25,731 nucleotides of DNA from the NCBI GenBank assembly GCA_946545765.1, contig CAMNNS010000004.1, forward strand, positions 1 through 25,731. Direction: 5' to 3'. The notes beneath the pieces are model-generated. The model did no database searches, was not told the DNA's origin, and worked only from the letters and a program-made list of their open reading frames with translations. Positions within the stretch are counted from its first letter, which is position 1; each line of letters opens with the position of its first letter. This stretch comes from an uncultured Bacteroidales bacterium (GTDB lineage Bacteria > Bacteroidota > Bacteroidia > Bacteroidales > UBA932). Made by a program: the position numbers and the translations under genes. Below, piece by piece: positions 15,575 through 24,111 of this stretch.

Positions 15575-16744
15575 ATGAAGAATTTCATAAAAGTAGTATT
15601 CAGCGTAATATTATTGTGTCTCTGCATTAATAGCAATATTCACAGCCAAAATAGTTTTAAAAAAACTAATTCTCTAAAATTGTATGACACTGTTTCTATC
15701 TCTTTTGTAGGAGATATTATGCAGCACACTCCACAAATTTCTTCTGCATTAAAAGAGGGAGGGGATTCCACTTATAACTATTCAAACACTTTTAAATATT
15801 TAGAATATTATTTTGAAAAATCCGACTATGTAGTTAGTAATATGGAGTTTACTATTGGAACAAAACCTTATAGTGGTTATCCTTTATTCTCTGCCCCACC
15901 ACAAATTGCACAACAAGCACAAAAGAGTGGAATCAATATCTTTCTCACTGCAAACAATCATATCGCAGATAAAGGGGTAAAAGGATTGGAGAGAACTCTT
16001 GACTTCTACGATAATCTAAAAGTTGATAGAGTAGGAACTTATCGCGATAAGGGAGAGGAGGAGAAAAATAACCCACTAATAATTGAGGCTAAAGGGATAA
16101 AATTTGCGATTTTTAATTTTACCTATGGTACAAATGGAATGCCTGAGCCAAAGCCGTATTATATTTGTAAACAAGATAGTACACATATAAAAGAGGTTAT
16201 AAAACGGGCAAAAGAGGCAGGGGTAGATTTTATTATAGCCGCACCACATTGGGGTGAGGAGTATCAGTTAAGTCCTTCTAAAGAACAAAAAGACTTTGCA
16301 GAAATGATGTTTAGAGAGGGTGTTAATTGTATTATAGGTAGTCATCCTCATGTTCCACAAAAGGGTTACATAGATTTAAATGATAACTTCTTATCTTCTA
16401 AAGAGAAAGATAAAGGGAGAATTGTATTTTATTCACTTGGGAATTATGTATCAAACCAAAACGAGCCACCTTATACTCAGATTGGGATGTTAGTTGAACT
16501 CCGATTCGTAAGAAACACCTTAACAAAACAAGTGAAGATGATTGCCCCTAAATGGTTCTATACTTGGTGCTTTAGAAAAGGTGAATATTTGTCAGATTTT
16601 ATGGTTGCAGTTATAGATGATATTATTGAGGAAGAAAAATCTTATCTTTTTCCATCAGAAAATAGCACCATTGTACAGATGAAAAAAATATATTCTCTAA
16701 TTAAGAATAAGCAGCTAATAGAGTTTAAGAATGTATCGCGATAG
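15575..16744 (+). CDS. CapA family protein (poly-gamma-glutamate capsule type, metallophosphatase fold)
   Basis: 389 residues with a signal peptide (VIFSVILLCLCINSNIHSQ-like). The PGA_cap signature motifs are present in order: SISFVGDIMQH, SDYVVSNMEFTIG, FLTANNHIADKG, IIAAPHWGEEY, CIIGSHPHVPQ and VFYSLGNYVSNQ. The family has a calcineurin-like metal site and is linked to poly-gamma-glutamate export or anchoring in Bacillus, but many Bacteroidota members lack capB/capC, as here. The substrate is therefore unknown. The stop codon TAG forms the end of a TATCGCGATA palindrome (16734-16743), and a second palindrome lies at 16038-16051 inside the gene. phoH follows 51 nt later in the same direction. 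Confidence 0.88.
   Translation: MKNFIKVVFSVILLCLCINSNIHSQNSFKKTNSLKLYDTVSISFVGDIMQHTPQISSALKEGGDSTYNYSNTFKYLEYYFEKSDYVVSNMEFTIGTKPYSGYPLFSAPPQIAQQAQKSGINIFLTANNHIADKGVKGLERTLDFYDNLKVDRVGTYRDKGEEEKNNPLIIEAKGIKFAIFNFTYGTNGMPEPKPYYICKQDSTHIKEVIKRAKEAGVDFIIAAPHWGEEYQLSPSKEQKDFAEMMFREGVNCIIGSHPHVPQKGYIDLNDNFLSSKEKDKGRIVFYSLGNYVSNQNEPPYTQIGMLVELRFVRNTLTKQVKMIAPKWFYTWCFRKGEYLSDFMVAVIDDIIEEEKSYLFPSENSTIVQMKKIYSLIKNKQLIEFKNVSR
16038..16051. repeat. Iterated palindrome TATCGCGATA, site 4
   Basis: 14-bp perfect palindrome CTTATCGCGATAAG inside the capA-like gene, read as Y-R-D. Confidence 0.9.
16734..16743. repeat. Iterated palindrome TATCGCGATA, site 5
   Basis: TATCGCGATA at the very end of the capA-like gene, read as V-S-R and supplying TA of the TAG stop. 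Confidence 0.9.
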
Positions 16745-16795
16745 TAATTTAAAAGCAAGTTAATTTTTATATCTTTATAACCTAAAACAGATTTT

Positions 16796-17773
16796 ATGGC
16801 TGAAAAAATAATACAATTATCTGAGATAGATCCTGTTGATATTTATGGAGTAAATGATAAAATCTTAAATCATTTATGCTCATATTTTCCTAATATTAAG
16901 GTTAATGCAAGAGGTACAACCATTAAGCTTAAAGGAGACTATAAAGATATGAGTTATTTTGAAAACTCTATTAAAATTCTAATTGAAAAAAGAAAGGGGA
17001 AAAGACATCTAAATTTAGATGATGTAGATTCTATTTTTGAAGACAATCCCAATTACAATAATAATCCTGACACCATATCTACAACTAATAAGAGATTACA
17101 ACAAGATGTCTCTCAAGAGGAGATTATACTTATAGGTAACTCGGGTAAAATAGTGGCAGCAAGGACAATAAACCAGAAAAAATTAGTTAAAGAGTTCTGC
17201 AAACATGATTTGGTATTTGCTTTAGGTCCTGCTGGAACAGGAAAAACATACACAGCTATAGCATTAGCAGTAAAGGCATTGCAAACACATAAAGTAAGAA
17301 AAATAATCCTTACCCGACCCGCCGTTGAAGCAGGAGAAAGACTTGGATTTTTACCCGGAGATTTAAAAGAAAAATTAGACCCTTACTTGCAACCTTTATA
17401 TGACGCTCTGGGAGATATGATCCCTTCTCAGAAGTTAAAAACTCTTATAGATGACGGAACTATACAAATTGCCCCTCTTGCATACATGAGAGGCAGAACA
17501 TTAGAAGGGGCTATCGTTATATTAGATGAAGCACAAAACACCTCATTAGGACAACTAAAAATGTTCTTAACGAGAATGGGAAATAACTCAAAGTTTATTG
17601 TAACTGGAGATATTACTCAAATAGACCTTCCAAATAAATCAGACTCAGGGCTTTCTAAAGGGATAGAACTTTTAAAGAAGATAAGAGGAATATCTGTTAT
17701 TAAGTTTAATAAGAGCGACATTGTAAGGCATCCTCTTGTCTCCAAAATTGTGTATGCTTTTGAACAAGAATAG
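16796..17773 (+). CDS. phoH: PhoH family ATPase
   Basis: 325 residues, normal length. N-terminal KH-like region (KINVNARGTTIKLKG-type at about 33-47), Walker A GPAGTGKT at 144-151, Walker B VILDEAQN around 240-247, plus the PhoH signatures RPAVEAGERLGFLPGDL, QIAPLAYMRGRTLEGA and FIVTGDITQIDLP. PhoH proteins are cytoplasmic nucleotide-dependent RNA helicase-like ATPases linked to RNA metabolism and phosphate stress; the exact role here is unknown. The convergent amidohydrolase gene ends only 2 nt beyond, and no terminator hairpin is seen between them. Confidence 0.93.
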   Translation: MAEKIIQLSEIDPVDIYGVNDKILNHLCSYFPNIKVNARGTTIKLKGDYKDMSYFENSIKILIEKRKGKRHLNLDDVDSIFEDNPNYNNNPDTISTTNKRLQQDVSQEEIILIGNSGKIVAARTINQKKLVKEFCKHDLVFALGPAGTGKTYTAIALAVKALQTHKVRKIILTRPAVEAGERLGFLPGDLKEKLDPYLQPLYDALGDMIPSQKLKTLIDDGTIQIAPLAYMRGRTLEGAIVILDEAQNTSLGQLKMFLTRMGNNSKFIVTGDITQIDLPNKSDSGLSKGIELLKKIRGISVIKFNKSDIVRHPLVSKIVYAFEQE

Positions 17774-17775
17774 CA

Positions 17776-19467
17776 CTACAAAATAACACCCGCAAGTTCG
17801 CTACCGGCATATTTTCCCTCTGCAATTTCATGCACACCATTAACAAATACATGCTCAATTCCTGCAGGGTATTTATGTGGCTCACCGTATGTTGCTAAGT
17901 CTTTGATTGTATCAGGGTTAAAAACAACTATATCAGCTGCATAACCCTCTTTTAGCAAACCCCTATCTTTTAGTTTTAATTGTTTTGCAGGAAGTGCTGT
18001 GCATTTATGTATAGCAGTTTGCATATCACAAAAGTTCATATCTCTAACATACCTCCCTAAATAGTTAGGAAATGCTCCGTACGAACGGGGATGCGGTGCC
18101 TCTTGACCAAGTCTTCCCGATGGAGAGTAAACGCTTCCATCTGTTATGACCATAGCCAATGGATCATTTAACAATAGACGAAGATTATCTTCACTCATCG
18201 CAAAACCTGCCATATTTACATCTAAGTTCTCTGTAACAAGAAGGTATTTAATCATCTGCCAAATATCCATACCAGAGATTTTGCAACACTCGCCTAAATA
18301 TTTGCCGGTATATTTTTCATTGCCTTGTGCAAAACAAGCAGCAATTAAAATAGATTCTACACCACCAAGTTTCTTTACCCTTGAAAGTGCATAATCTGCT
18401 ATCACCTTTTCTTGCACAGGATTATTAAGACGTTCAAATATCTCTTTTTTAGAACCTTGCCTATGAGACAAAGGGATAAAACAATTTAATCCTGTAGAAA
18501 AAGCTGTATAGGGATACCTATCAAAATGAATATCTATTCCACTATCGTAAGCGTCATGTATAAGCTTTAACATATTAGGAGCCTTATGCCAATTGTTCTG
18601 ATTCTGAGCTTTTAGATGAGATATTTGTAATCTTGCTCCACTCAGTTTAGCTAACTCTATAGCCTCTACAATAGCCTCTTCTACTCTATCATCTTCGTTC
18701 CGCATATGAATAGCATAAAGTGCATCATGCTTTGCAACCACCTTTAAAAGAGCCACAAACTCCTCTTTCCTACCATATGAACCTGGAGTATATTCAAGAC
18801 CAAAAGAGAGACCAACAGCACCCATCTCCAACTGTTTATCCAATATTCTGCACATTAGATTTATTTGGTCAGAATTTGCAGCTATATCATTATCACCAAC
18901 TGCTATATGTCTTAAATCTCCATGCCCGACATAACTATTAAAATTTATCCCGATTTTATTAGTTCTCAGGGCGTTGTAAAATCCATCTATATTTTGCCAG
19001 AATGGGTAACCGTACCTTAGAGTATTTTTCTTTTTTTCATACTCCCGGTCCGAAAAAGGGAAAGGGGCGTATCCACAATTACCACCAATATCAGATGTTA
19101 TTCCTTGAAAAATTTTACTATTGCCAAGAGGTGCTTCAAAAAGATTTGTGTCTGTATGGCTGTGAATATCAATAAATCCCGGAGAGATTATATTACCTTT
19201 TGCATCTATATAATTAGTACAATTATCCCCTATGTCACCGATTGCTGCTATTTTTCCATCTCTTATACCCACTCCACCTATTATAGGCTTTTTAATCTCA
19301 CCTGTATAGATTAAGCCATTTCCTATTATTGTATCAAATCTCTCTCGTGTGGTAAATAAGCCACAACTCAACAAAGAGCAACTTGTTATTGATAAAGAAG
19401 TTATCGCAGAAGTCTTTATAAAATTTCTTCTTGAAATTTTCCCAATTTTACCCTCTTCTTTTTTCAT
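17776..19467 (-). CDS. Exported N-acyl-D-amino-acid deacylase (D-aminoacylase) family amidohydrolase
   Basis: 563 residues. A twin-arginine motif SRRNFIK (12-18) and a lipobox-like LLSC (33-35) imply export and possibly lipid anchoring. The amidohydrolase metal motif HSHTD lies at 102-106, a metal-ligand Cys in GGNCGYAPFP at 131, then HMRNEDD, QISHLKA, DRYPYTAFSTG and ITDGSVYSPSG with PHPRSYGAFP. These fit N-acyl-D-amino-acid deacylases, which release D-amino acids from N-acyl forms. Specificity (D-Glu, D-Asp or broad) cannot be read. It follows the glutaminase gene after 90 nt, the widest gap in this minus-strand run, where a weak TAAATTTA box (19490-19497) is the only promoter-like sequence. 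Confidence 0.86.
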   Translation of the reverse strand: MKKEEGKIGKISRRNFIKTSAITSLSITSCSLLSCGLFTTRERFDTIIGNGLIYTGEIKKPIIGGVGIRDGKIAAIGDIGDNCTNYIDAKGNIISPGFIDIHSHTDTNLFEAPLGNSKIFQGITSDIGGNCGYAPFPFSDREYEKKKNTLRYGYPFWQNIDGFYNALRTNKIGINFNSYVGHGDLRHIAVGDNDIAANSDQINLMCRILDKQLEMGAVGLSFGLEYTPGSYGRKEEFVALLKVVAKHDALYAIHMRNEDDRVEEAIVEAIELAKLSGARLQISHLKAQNQNNWHKAPNMLKLIHDAYDSGIDIHFDRYPYTAFSTGLNCFIPLSHRQGSKKEIFERLNNPVQEKVIADYALSRVKKLGGVESILIAACFAQGNEKYTGKYLGECCKISGMDIWQMIKYLLVTENLDVNMAGFAMSEDNLRLLLNDPLAMVITDGSVYSPSGRLGQEAPHPRSYGAFPNYLGRYVRDMNFCDMQTAIHKCTALPAKQLKLKDRGLLKEGYAADIVVFNPDTIKDLATYGEPHKYPAGIEHVFVNGVHEIAEGKYAGSELAGVIL

Positions 19468-19557
19468 AAAAATTAACTTGTTTTATTTGTAAATTTAGAA
19501 AAAAAACAACTAATAACAGAGAGTAACAAACAATTTGATTTTAATTCTGTTGAATAA

Positions 19558-20493
19558 TTAAAAAATAGATTCTTTCGTTCTGGTTGTAAGGAGTTCTAAA
19601 GCTTTAATTCCCACTACAGAGTTCCCTTTCTCATTTAATCTTGGGCTCCATACTGTTACAGCGTATCGCTGAGGATAAATAGCAACTATACCACCACCTA
19701 CTCCACTTTTTCCGGGAAGACCAACTAAATAAGAAAACTCCCCTGCCTCATCGTAAAACCCACAAGTTTGCATTATTGCATTTATCCTTTTTACTTGAGA
19801 AGATGTTAAAACAATTCCATTATAACTAAATGTTTTTTTGTGATTTGCAAATTTGACAAAAGCAGAAGATAACTCTTTACAATTCATCTCTATACTACAA
19901 GTCATAAAATAAAAACGCAATACATCTTCTATATCGTTATTTATATTCTTATGATATTTTAACAAATTTACAATTGCGGCATTTAGATAACTATTATCCC
20001 TCTCTGAGATAGCCACTTCGTTATTATAGTCTATTGTATCACAACCACTTATAGAATGAACAAAAGAGAGAAAATTATGTAGAGCAGAATCTATATTACC
20101 TTTACTACATCCAAAGTGAGATAGTAGAATATCCGCCATGACTATTGCTCCAGAATTTATAAAAGGATTACGAGGTTTTCCCTTCTCTATCTCTAATTGT
20201 ATTAAAGAATTAAATGCCGCTCCCGATGGTTCTTTTCCCATTCTACTCCATAACTTATCTCCCTGAACACCAAGTGCCATCGCAAGAGAAAAAACTTTAG
20301 ATATACTCTGTATAGAAAAACGTGGTTCTACATCACCTACAAGATATTGTTTTCCATCTAAAGTTTGTAGGCACATACCTATTTGATCGGGATTGATATT
20401 AGCAAGAGCAGGAATATAATCTGCTTGCTTCCCCTCGTTTATAAAGGGTAAAACTTCTTTATATATCTCATCTAAAACCTCTTGATAGTTCAT
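19558..20493 (-). CDS. glsA: Glutaminase
   Basis: 311 residues, typical of the class A serine-type glutaminases. The SxxK active site is S63-x-x-K66 in FSIQSISKVF. Other signatures: SGAAFNSLIQLE, KPRNPFINSGAIVMAD, NNEVAISERDNSYLNAA and LPGKSGVGGGIVAIYPQR. It hydrolyses glutamine to glutamate and ammonia in the cytoplasm and may contribute to acid resistance. It lies 16 nt after apbE in the same direction, with no functional link apparent. Confidence 0.95.
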   Translation of the reverse strand: MNYQEVLDEIYKEVLPFINEGKQADYIPALANINPDQIGMCLQTLDGKQYLVGDVEPRFSIQSISKVFSLAMALGVQGDKLWSRMGKEPSGAAFNSLIQLEIEKGKPRNPFINSGAIVMADILLSHFGCSKGNIDSALHNFLSFVHSISGCDTIDYNNEVAISERDNSYLNAAIVNLLKYHKNINNDIEDVLRFYFMTCSIEMNCKELSSAFVKFANHKKTFSYNGIVLTSSQVKRINAIMQTCGFYDEAGEFSYLVGLPGKSGVGGGIVAIYPQRYAVTVWSPRLNEKGNSVVGIKALELLTTRTKESIF

Positions 20494-20509
20494 ATTTAAT
20501 GTTTTTATT

Positions 20510-21673
20510 TTAAAAATTCTCTCCTATTTTTTTAACTTTTAACGATTCGTTTTCTGAGTATATCAATAATGCCTGAATCTTATTTTTATTTGTTGAATCT
20601 GTATTATATTTTGATAAAAATTCCTCACTTTTTTCTAATCCAATAGAGACAAAATATGTTGCAAAGGCATCGGCAATAGTTGCATTGTCTGACAACAAAG
20701 TTGCACTAACCAAGTTATTCTCAACAGGATAACCAAGTTGAGGATTTATTGTGTGTCCTATCTTTTTCCCATCTTTTAAATAAAATTTTCTGTAATCACC
20801 ACTTGTTACCAAACCTTTGTTTGTTATCTCTATAATCTCTTGAATATATTTACCGGGAGAATTATTGCCATCAATCGGTTTATCTATACCAACTCGCCAC
20901 TTTCCTCCCTGTGCATTAACACCTTGTGCATAAACTTCTCCACCAACTTCTATTAAGAAATTTTTAATACCATTCCTATTAAATTTTTCTGCTATGAAAT
21001 CTACTGTATAGCCTTGAGCTATAGCGTTAAAATTCAATCTGCAAAGAGAGTCTTTCTTAACTATCTTGTAATATGTAAAACTTTTATCGTTAAACTCCTC
21101 TATATCTTCAAAGAGTTTAAAAACACTCTGAGTAAGTGGCTCGGAAGAGGATATTATTTTTTCTGTTGCAACAAACTTGTCTATACCAACAAATTGTTTT
21201 ACACTATCTATCATTCTCTGAGTAACTTCTGTACCCTCTTTAAATCCAAATCCCCATATATCAAAAATAGGTGCTCCCGATACATCAACAACCCCTTCTG
21301 TTATAGCACTAATCTGCTTCCCGATTAAAAAATTTTCATAAAAGATTTTATAGCACAACAATTCTCTTGCCCCCTCTTTCTCACCATTAACCTTGCCTAA
21401 ATCTTCAAACAATTTATAGGGATTATCATTAAATCTGCTCAATATAGATTTTTTATTATAACCACTTACTGCCCAATCTATTAGCTCTAAATAATAATCA
21501 ATACTATCGCACATATCGCGATACGATATATCATTATCAGAAAGTTCTAAAACTATATGATATGTTGTACCTTGGGTTAAGCCATCTACAGAATAATAGC
21601 CTCCCTGTTTCTTATTACAAGAGAGAGAAAAAAACGAAATTAAAAAAAACAGTAATACAAAACGCTTTCTCAT
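20510..21673 (-). CDS. apbE: FAD:protein FMN transferase, lipoprotein
   Basis: 387 residues. Signal peptide with lipobox SLSC (RKRFVLLFFLISFFSLSC). The ApbE domain shows LTQGTTYHIVL, FNAIAQGYTVDFIAEKF, EVGGEVYAQG, KWRVGIDKP, GLVTSGDYRKFY, GHTINPQLGYP and the metal-site region DNATIADAFAT. These enzymes transfer FMN from FAD to a Thr of flavoproteins such as RnfG or NqrB/C. No Rnf or Nqr genes are in the window. It is separated by 6 nt from the upstream small membrane protein gene. The TATCGCGATA palindrome at 21514-21523 is inside this gene, reading SYRDM. Confidence 0.94.
   Translation of the reverse strand: MRKRFVLLFFLISFFSLSCNKKQGGYYSVDGLTQGTTYHIVLELSDNDISYRDMCDSIDYYLELIDWAVSGYNKKSILSRFNDNPYKLFEDLGKVNGEKEGARELLCYKIFYENFLIGKQISAITEGVVDVSGAPIFDIWGFGFKEGTEVTQRMIDSVKQFVGIDKFVATEKIISSSEPLTQSVFKLFEDIEEFNDKSFTYYKIVKKDSLCRLNFNAIAQGYTVDFIAEKFNRNGIKNFLIEVGGEVYAQGVNAQGGKWRVGIDKPIDGNNSPGKYIQEIIEITNKGLVTSGDYRKFYLKDGKKIGHTINPQLGYPVENNLVSATLLSDNATIADAFATYFVSIGLEKSEEFLSKYNTDSTNKNKIQALLIYSENESLKVKKIGENF
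21514..21523. repeat. Iterated palindrome TATCGCGATA, site 6
   Basis: TATCGCGATA inside apbE, read as Y-R-D. Confidence 0.9.
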
Positions 21674-21679
21674 AATTCT

Positions 21680-21961
21680 TTAATCTCTTCTATCTTTCTT
21701 ACTTTTTCTTGCAATATACTTATTTATCATCCTATTACTTAGAACAATACAAAAAGCCGTACATAGAGAAAAAAGTAAGGAATATAAAAAATTATAATTT
21801 TCATCTACTTTAAGTAGATATTTTAAAAGGTCTAAGACTAAAAAAAATATAGAAGCAATTATTACTTCTAATAAAAACTCTATGTTTCTCTCTCTGCTCA
21901 TATAGGAAAACATTTGCAAAATAATTGTAACAAATATAAGAAAAGGAGATAACAGCGGCAC
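21680..21961 (-). CDS. Small membrane protein of unknown function
   Basis: Up to 93 residues from a GTG at 21961, or 77 residues from the ATG at 21913. Three hydrophobic segments (LFIFVTIILQMF-type start, FLLEVIIASIFFLVLDLLKY, YSLLFSLCTAFCIVL) and a basic C-terminus (ARKSKKDRRD). No family recognised. It ends 6 nt before apbE, so it is cotranscribed and may assist an envelope flavoprotein, but this is only guilt by association. Confidence 0.6.
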   Translation of the reverse strand: MPLLSPFLIFVTIILQMFSYMSRERNIEFLLEVIIASIFFLVLDLLKYLLKVDENYNFLYSLLFSLCTAFCIVLSNRMINKYIARKSKKDRRD

Positions 21962-21979
21962 GATATTGGTAAAAAAATG

Positions 21980-21987
21980 TATTTTTG
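21980..21987 (+). promoter_or_regulatory. Possible -7 box of the FISUMP gene
   Basis: TATTTTTG matches TAnnTTTG, 19 nt before the ATG at 22007. A -33 TTTG at the expected distance is not seen. Confidence 0.4.
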
Positions 21988-22006
21988 TACTATTAAATTT
22001 TTGATA

Positions 22007-23020
22007 ATGAAAAGAGGTATAAAATATTTATTACTATTATTTATTGCTCTAAGTTGTACACTTAGTTCTTGCCATAAGAAAAAAGATACATTAAAAAACT
22101 ATATGTCGGGGACTTTAGATGCCTATATCCCTTTATACTCACTTGTCGATAGGTCTTATCAAGTTACAACAGGCGGTATAACAAACCCTACATCGGGTGT
22201 TTCATATCAATGGATTACATCTTATAATAAAGATACTGTTAAGCTTTCAGATGGTGATCCTTTCACCATTTTTCTACCAGATTCTGTTGGGACATTTACC
22301 ATAACTCAAATAGCTATGGCAGATGGTTATTACAACACTATTCAAAACCTAACTGTAAATACATTCACAAGGTATAACTCCTTGAAAAGATATGTTGCAC
22401 CTACAGATTCTATACAAGACCCAAGAGACCAACAATTCTATCATATAGAGAAAATTGGTAATTTAGAATGGTTTACAAAAAATCTTAACTATAGCCAAAA
22501 TGGTGAAGGATATGCTAAATCAGATGATATAGGATTTCTTTTTGGCAGGTTATACACTTGGGAGGAGGCTACCGGTGGTATTAGTGGTAGTGGTTTGGCT
22601 TCTGGTCCTCAAGGTATTTGCCCAGATGGTTGGCATATACCAACAAACGAAGATTGGGAAGATTTGGCAATGGCATTAAAAGGTGAATCTATGCCATTTA
22701 TAGATAATTGGAAAGGTGTTGGTGAACTTCTTATTCCTGATACACTTACATTTAATGGTAATAGAGTTTGGCCTTATTCTGCAAATGTAAATAGGAAAAA
22801 TGATGCTAAGTGGAACGCTATGCCAGGAGGATATAGCGTAAATTCTCATAATAATTTTACAGATATTTTTATCTCTGCATACTTCTGGAGTGCTACAGAA
22901 AAAGATGGAGATAATGCATATTTCAGATACTTACATTACGACATCGGAGATTTCCCTTTTAACTACACTACAAAAAATGGTTTAGGGGCTTCTGTCAGGT
23001 GCGTTAGAAAATTTAACTAA
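22007..23020 (+). CDS. FISUMP-domain lipoprotein
   Basis: 337 residues from ATG 22007, chosen because it gives a direct signal peptide and lipobox (MKRGIKYLLLLFIALSCTLSSC). A TTT-rich longer frame starts 30 nt upstream but adds residues before the signal peptide. The C-terminal half is a Fibrobacter succinogenes major paralogous (FISUMP) domain: GNLEWFTKNLNYS, RLYTWEEATGG, GICPDGWHIPTNEDWEDLA, AMPGGYSVNSHNNF, YFWSATEKDGDNAYFRYL and GASVRCVRKF. The N-terminal region (GVSYQWITSYNKDTVKL) resembles a PKD/Ig-like lipoprotein module. Probably a surface lipoprotein; function of the domain is unknown. Confidence 0.85.
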   Translation: MKRGIKYLLLLFIALSCTLSSCHKKKDTLKNYMSGTLDAYIPLYSLVDRSYQVTTGGITNPTSGVSYQWITSYNKDTVKLSDGDPFTIFLPDSVGTFTITQIAMADGYYNTIQNLTVNTFTRYNSLKRYVAPTDSIQDPRDQQFYHIEKIGNLEWFTKNLNYSQNGEGYAKSDDIGFLFGRLYTWEEATGGISGSGLASGPQGICPDGWHIPTNEDWEDLAMALKGESMPFIDNWKGVGELLIPDTLTFNGNRVWPYSANVNRKNDAKWNAMPGGYSVNSHNNFTDIFISAYFWSATEKDGDNAYFRYLHYDIGDFPFNYTTKNGLGASVRCVRKFN

Positions 23021-23048
23021 TATTACAAACATATTAAAACTATTGATT

Positions 23049-23651
23049 ATGAAAAAATTAGGTTGCGTAGGTCTAATTATTATCATAGCTGTTGTAGCTA
23101 TAATTTGGGGTATAGGTAAATACAATAATTTAATATCCCTTAGAGAGGGGGTAAACAAAGCTTGGAGTAATGTAGAGACTCAATATCAAAGGAGAGCAGA
23201 TCTTATTCCAAATCTTGTGAATACTGTAAAAGGATATGCTTCCCACGAAAGTGAAACTCTTCAGGCCGTTGTAGAAGCAAGAACAAAAGCTACATCTGTG
23301 AATATAAATGTTGAGAATGGCGAAGAGCTTACAGAAGAGGCTTTACAAAAATTCCAATCTGCTCAAGGTGAACTCAATAGTGCTCTTGGCAGACTCATCG
23401 CTGTTGCAGAAAATTATCCCGATTTAAAAGCAGACGGATTGTTCTCTGATTTACAAAGTCAATTAGAGGGGACAGAGAATAGGGTTAATAATGCCCGAAA
23501 CGAATTTAACGAAGTGGCAAGGGCATACAATACAAAAAGATTAAAATTCCCAACAAACATTGTAGCAAATATTTTTGGCTTTAATAATTATCCTTATTTT
23601 AAAGCCGATGAAGGTAGTTCAGTTGCCCCTACTGTAGATTTTAGCAAATAA
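23049..23651 (+). CDS. LemA family protein
   Basis: 200 residues from the ATG at 23049, though a TTG two codons upstream is in frame. One N-terminal membrane segment (GLIIIIAVVAIIWGIGKY), then the LemA helical domain: ISLREGVNKAWSNVETQYQR, RADLIPNLVNTVKGYASHE, VVEARTKATSV, LGRLIAVAENYPDLKAD, FNEVARAYNT and RLKFPTNIVANIFGF. LemA proteins sit in the inner membrane and in many bacteria are encoded next to TPM-domain proteins, as here. The molecular role is unsettled. A 28-nt gap separates it from the FISUMP gene, and 16 nt from the next gene. Confidence 0.93.
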   Translation: MKKLGCVGLIIIIAVVAIIWGIGKYNNLISLREGVNKAWSNVETQYQRRADLIPNLVNTVKGYASHESETLQAVVEARTKATSVNINVENGEELTEEALQKFQSAQGELNSALGRLIAVAENYPDLKADGLFSDLQSQLEGTENRVNNARNEFNEVARAYNTKRLKFPTNIVANIFGFNNYPYFKADEGSSVAPTVDFSK

Positions 23652-23667
23652 AATCTTAACCTGTAAA

Positions 23668-24111
23668 ATGCTTTTTAACAAACGATTGATATCTATTGCA
23701 GATGAGAGCAAGATAATCTCAGCTATAAAAGAGGCGGAACTAAACACCTCGGGAGAGATTCGTGTTCACTTAGAGAGAAAATGCAAAAAGGGAGACCCAA
23801 TATCTCGGGCAATTTTTGTATTTAATGCAATTGGCATGTACAAAACAAAAGATAGAAATGGGGTTCTAATTTATGTTGCATTAGAGTCTAAAAAGTTTGC
23901 AATTATTGGAGATAGCGGAATAAACAATGTTATTCCCGGTAATTTTTGGAATAACATAAAAGAGGCTTTAAAAAGCAGTTTTACTAAAGGTGAAATTTGC
24001 CAAGGAATTGTTAATGCTATACACTCTACAGGAGAACTTCTTAAAAAAGATTTTCCATATCAATCAGACGACATTAACGAACAGAGCGACGAAATATCTT
24101 ATGGCAAATAA
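23668..24111 (+). CDS. TPM-domain protein, small cytoplasmic copy
   Basis: 147 residues without a signal peptide or membrane segment. It opens LFNKRLISIADESKIISAIK, then ELNTSGEIRVHLERKCKKG, GVLIYVALESKKFAIIGDSG, and FTKGEICQGIVNAI. This is the TPM domain (once called repair-phosphatase domain) in its short form. Unlike its downstream neighbour it lacks a glycine-rich tail. The last 11 nt overlap the next gene's start, so the two are translationally coupled. Confidence 0.85.
   Translation: MLFNKRLISIADESKIISAIKEAELNTSGEIRVHLERKCKKGDPISRAIFVFNAIGMYKTKDRNGVLIYVALESKKFAIIGDSGINNVIPGNFWNNIKEALKSSFTKGEICQGIVNAIHSTGELLKKDFPYQSDDINEQSDEISYGK

Noticed and set aside
19468..19557. Terminator or promoter between glsA and the amidohydrolase gene
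   Set aside because: The stretch is AT-rich with only a one-mismatch TAAATTTA box and no convincing hairpin.
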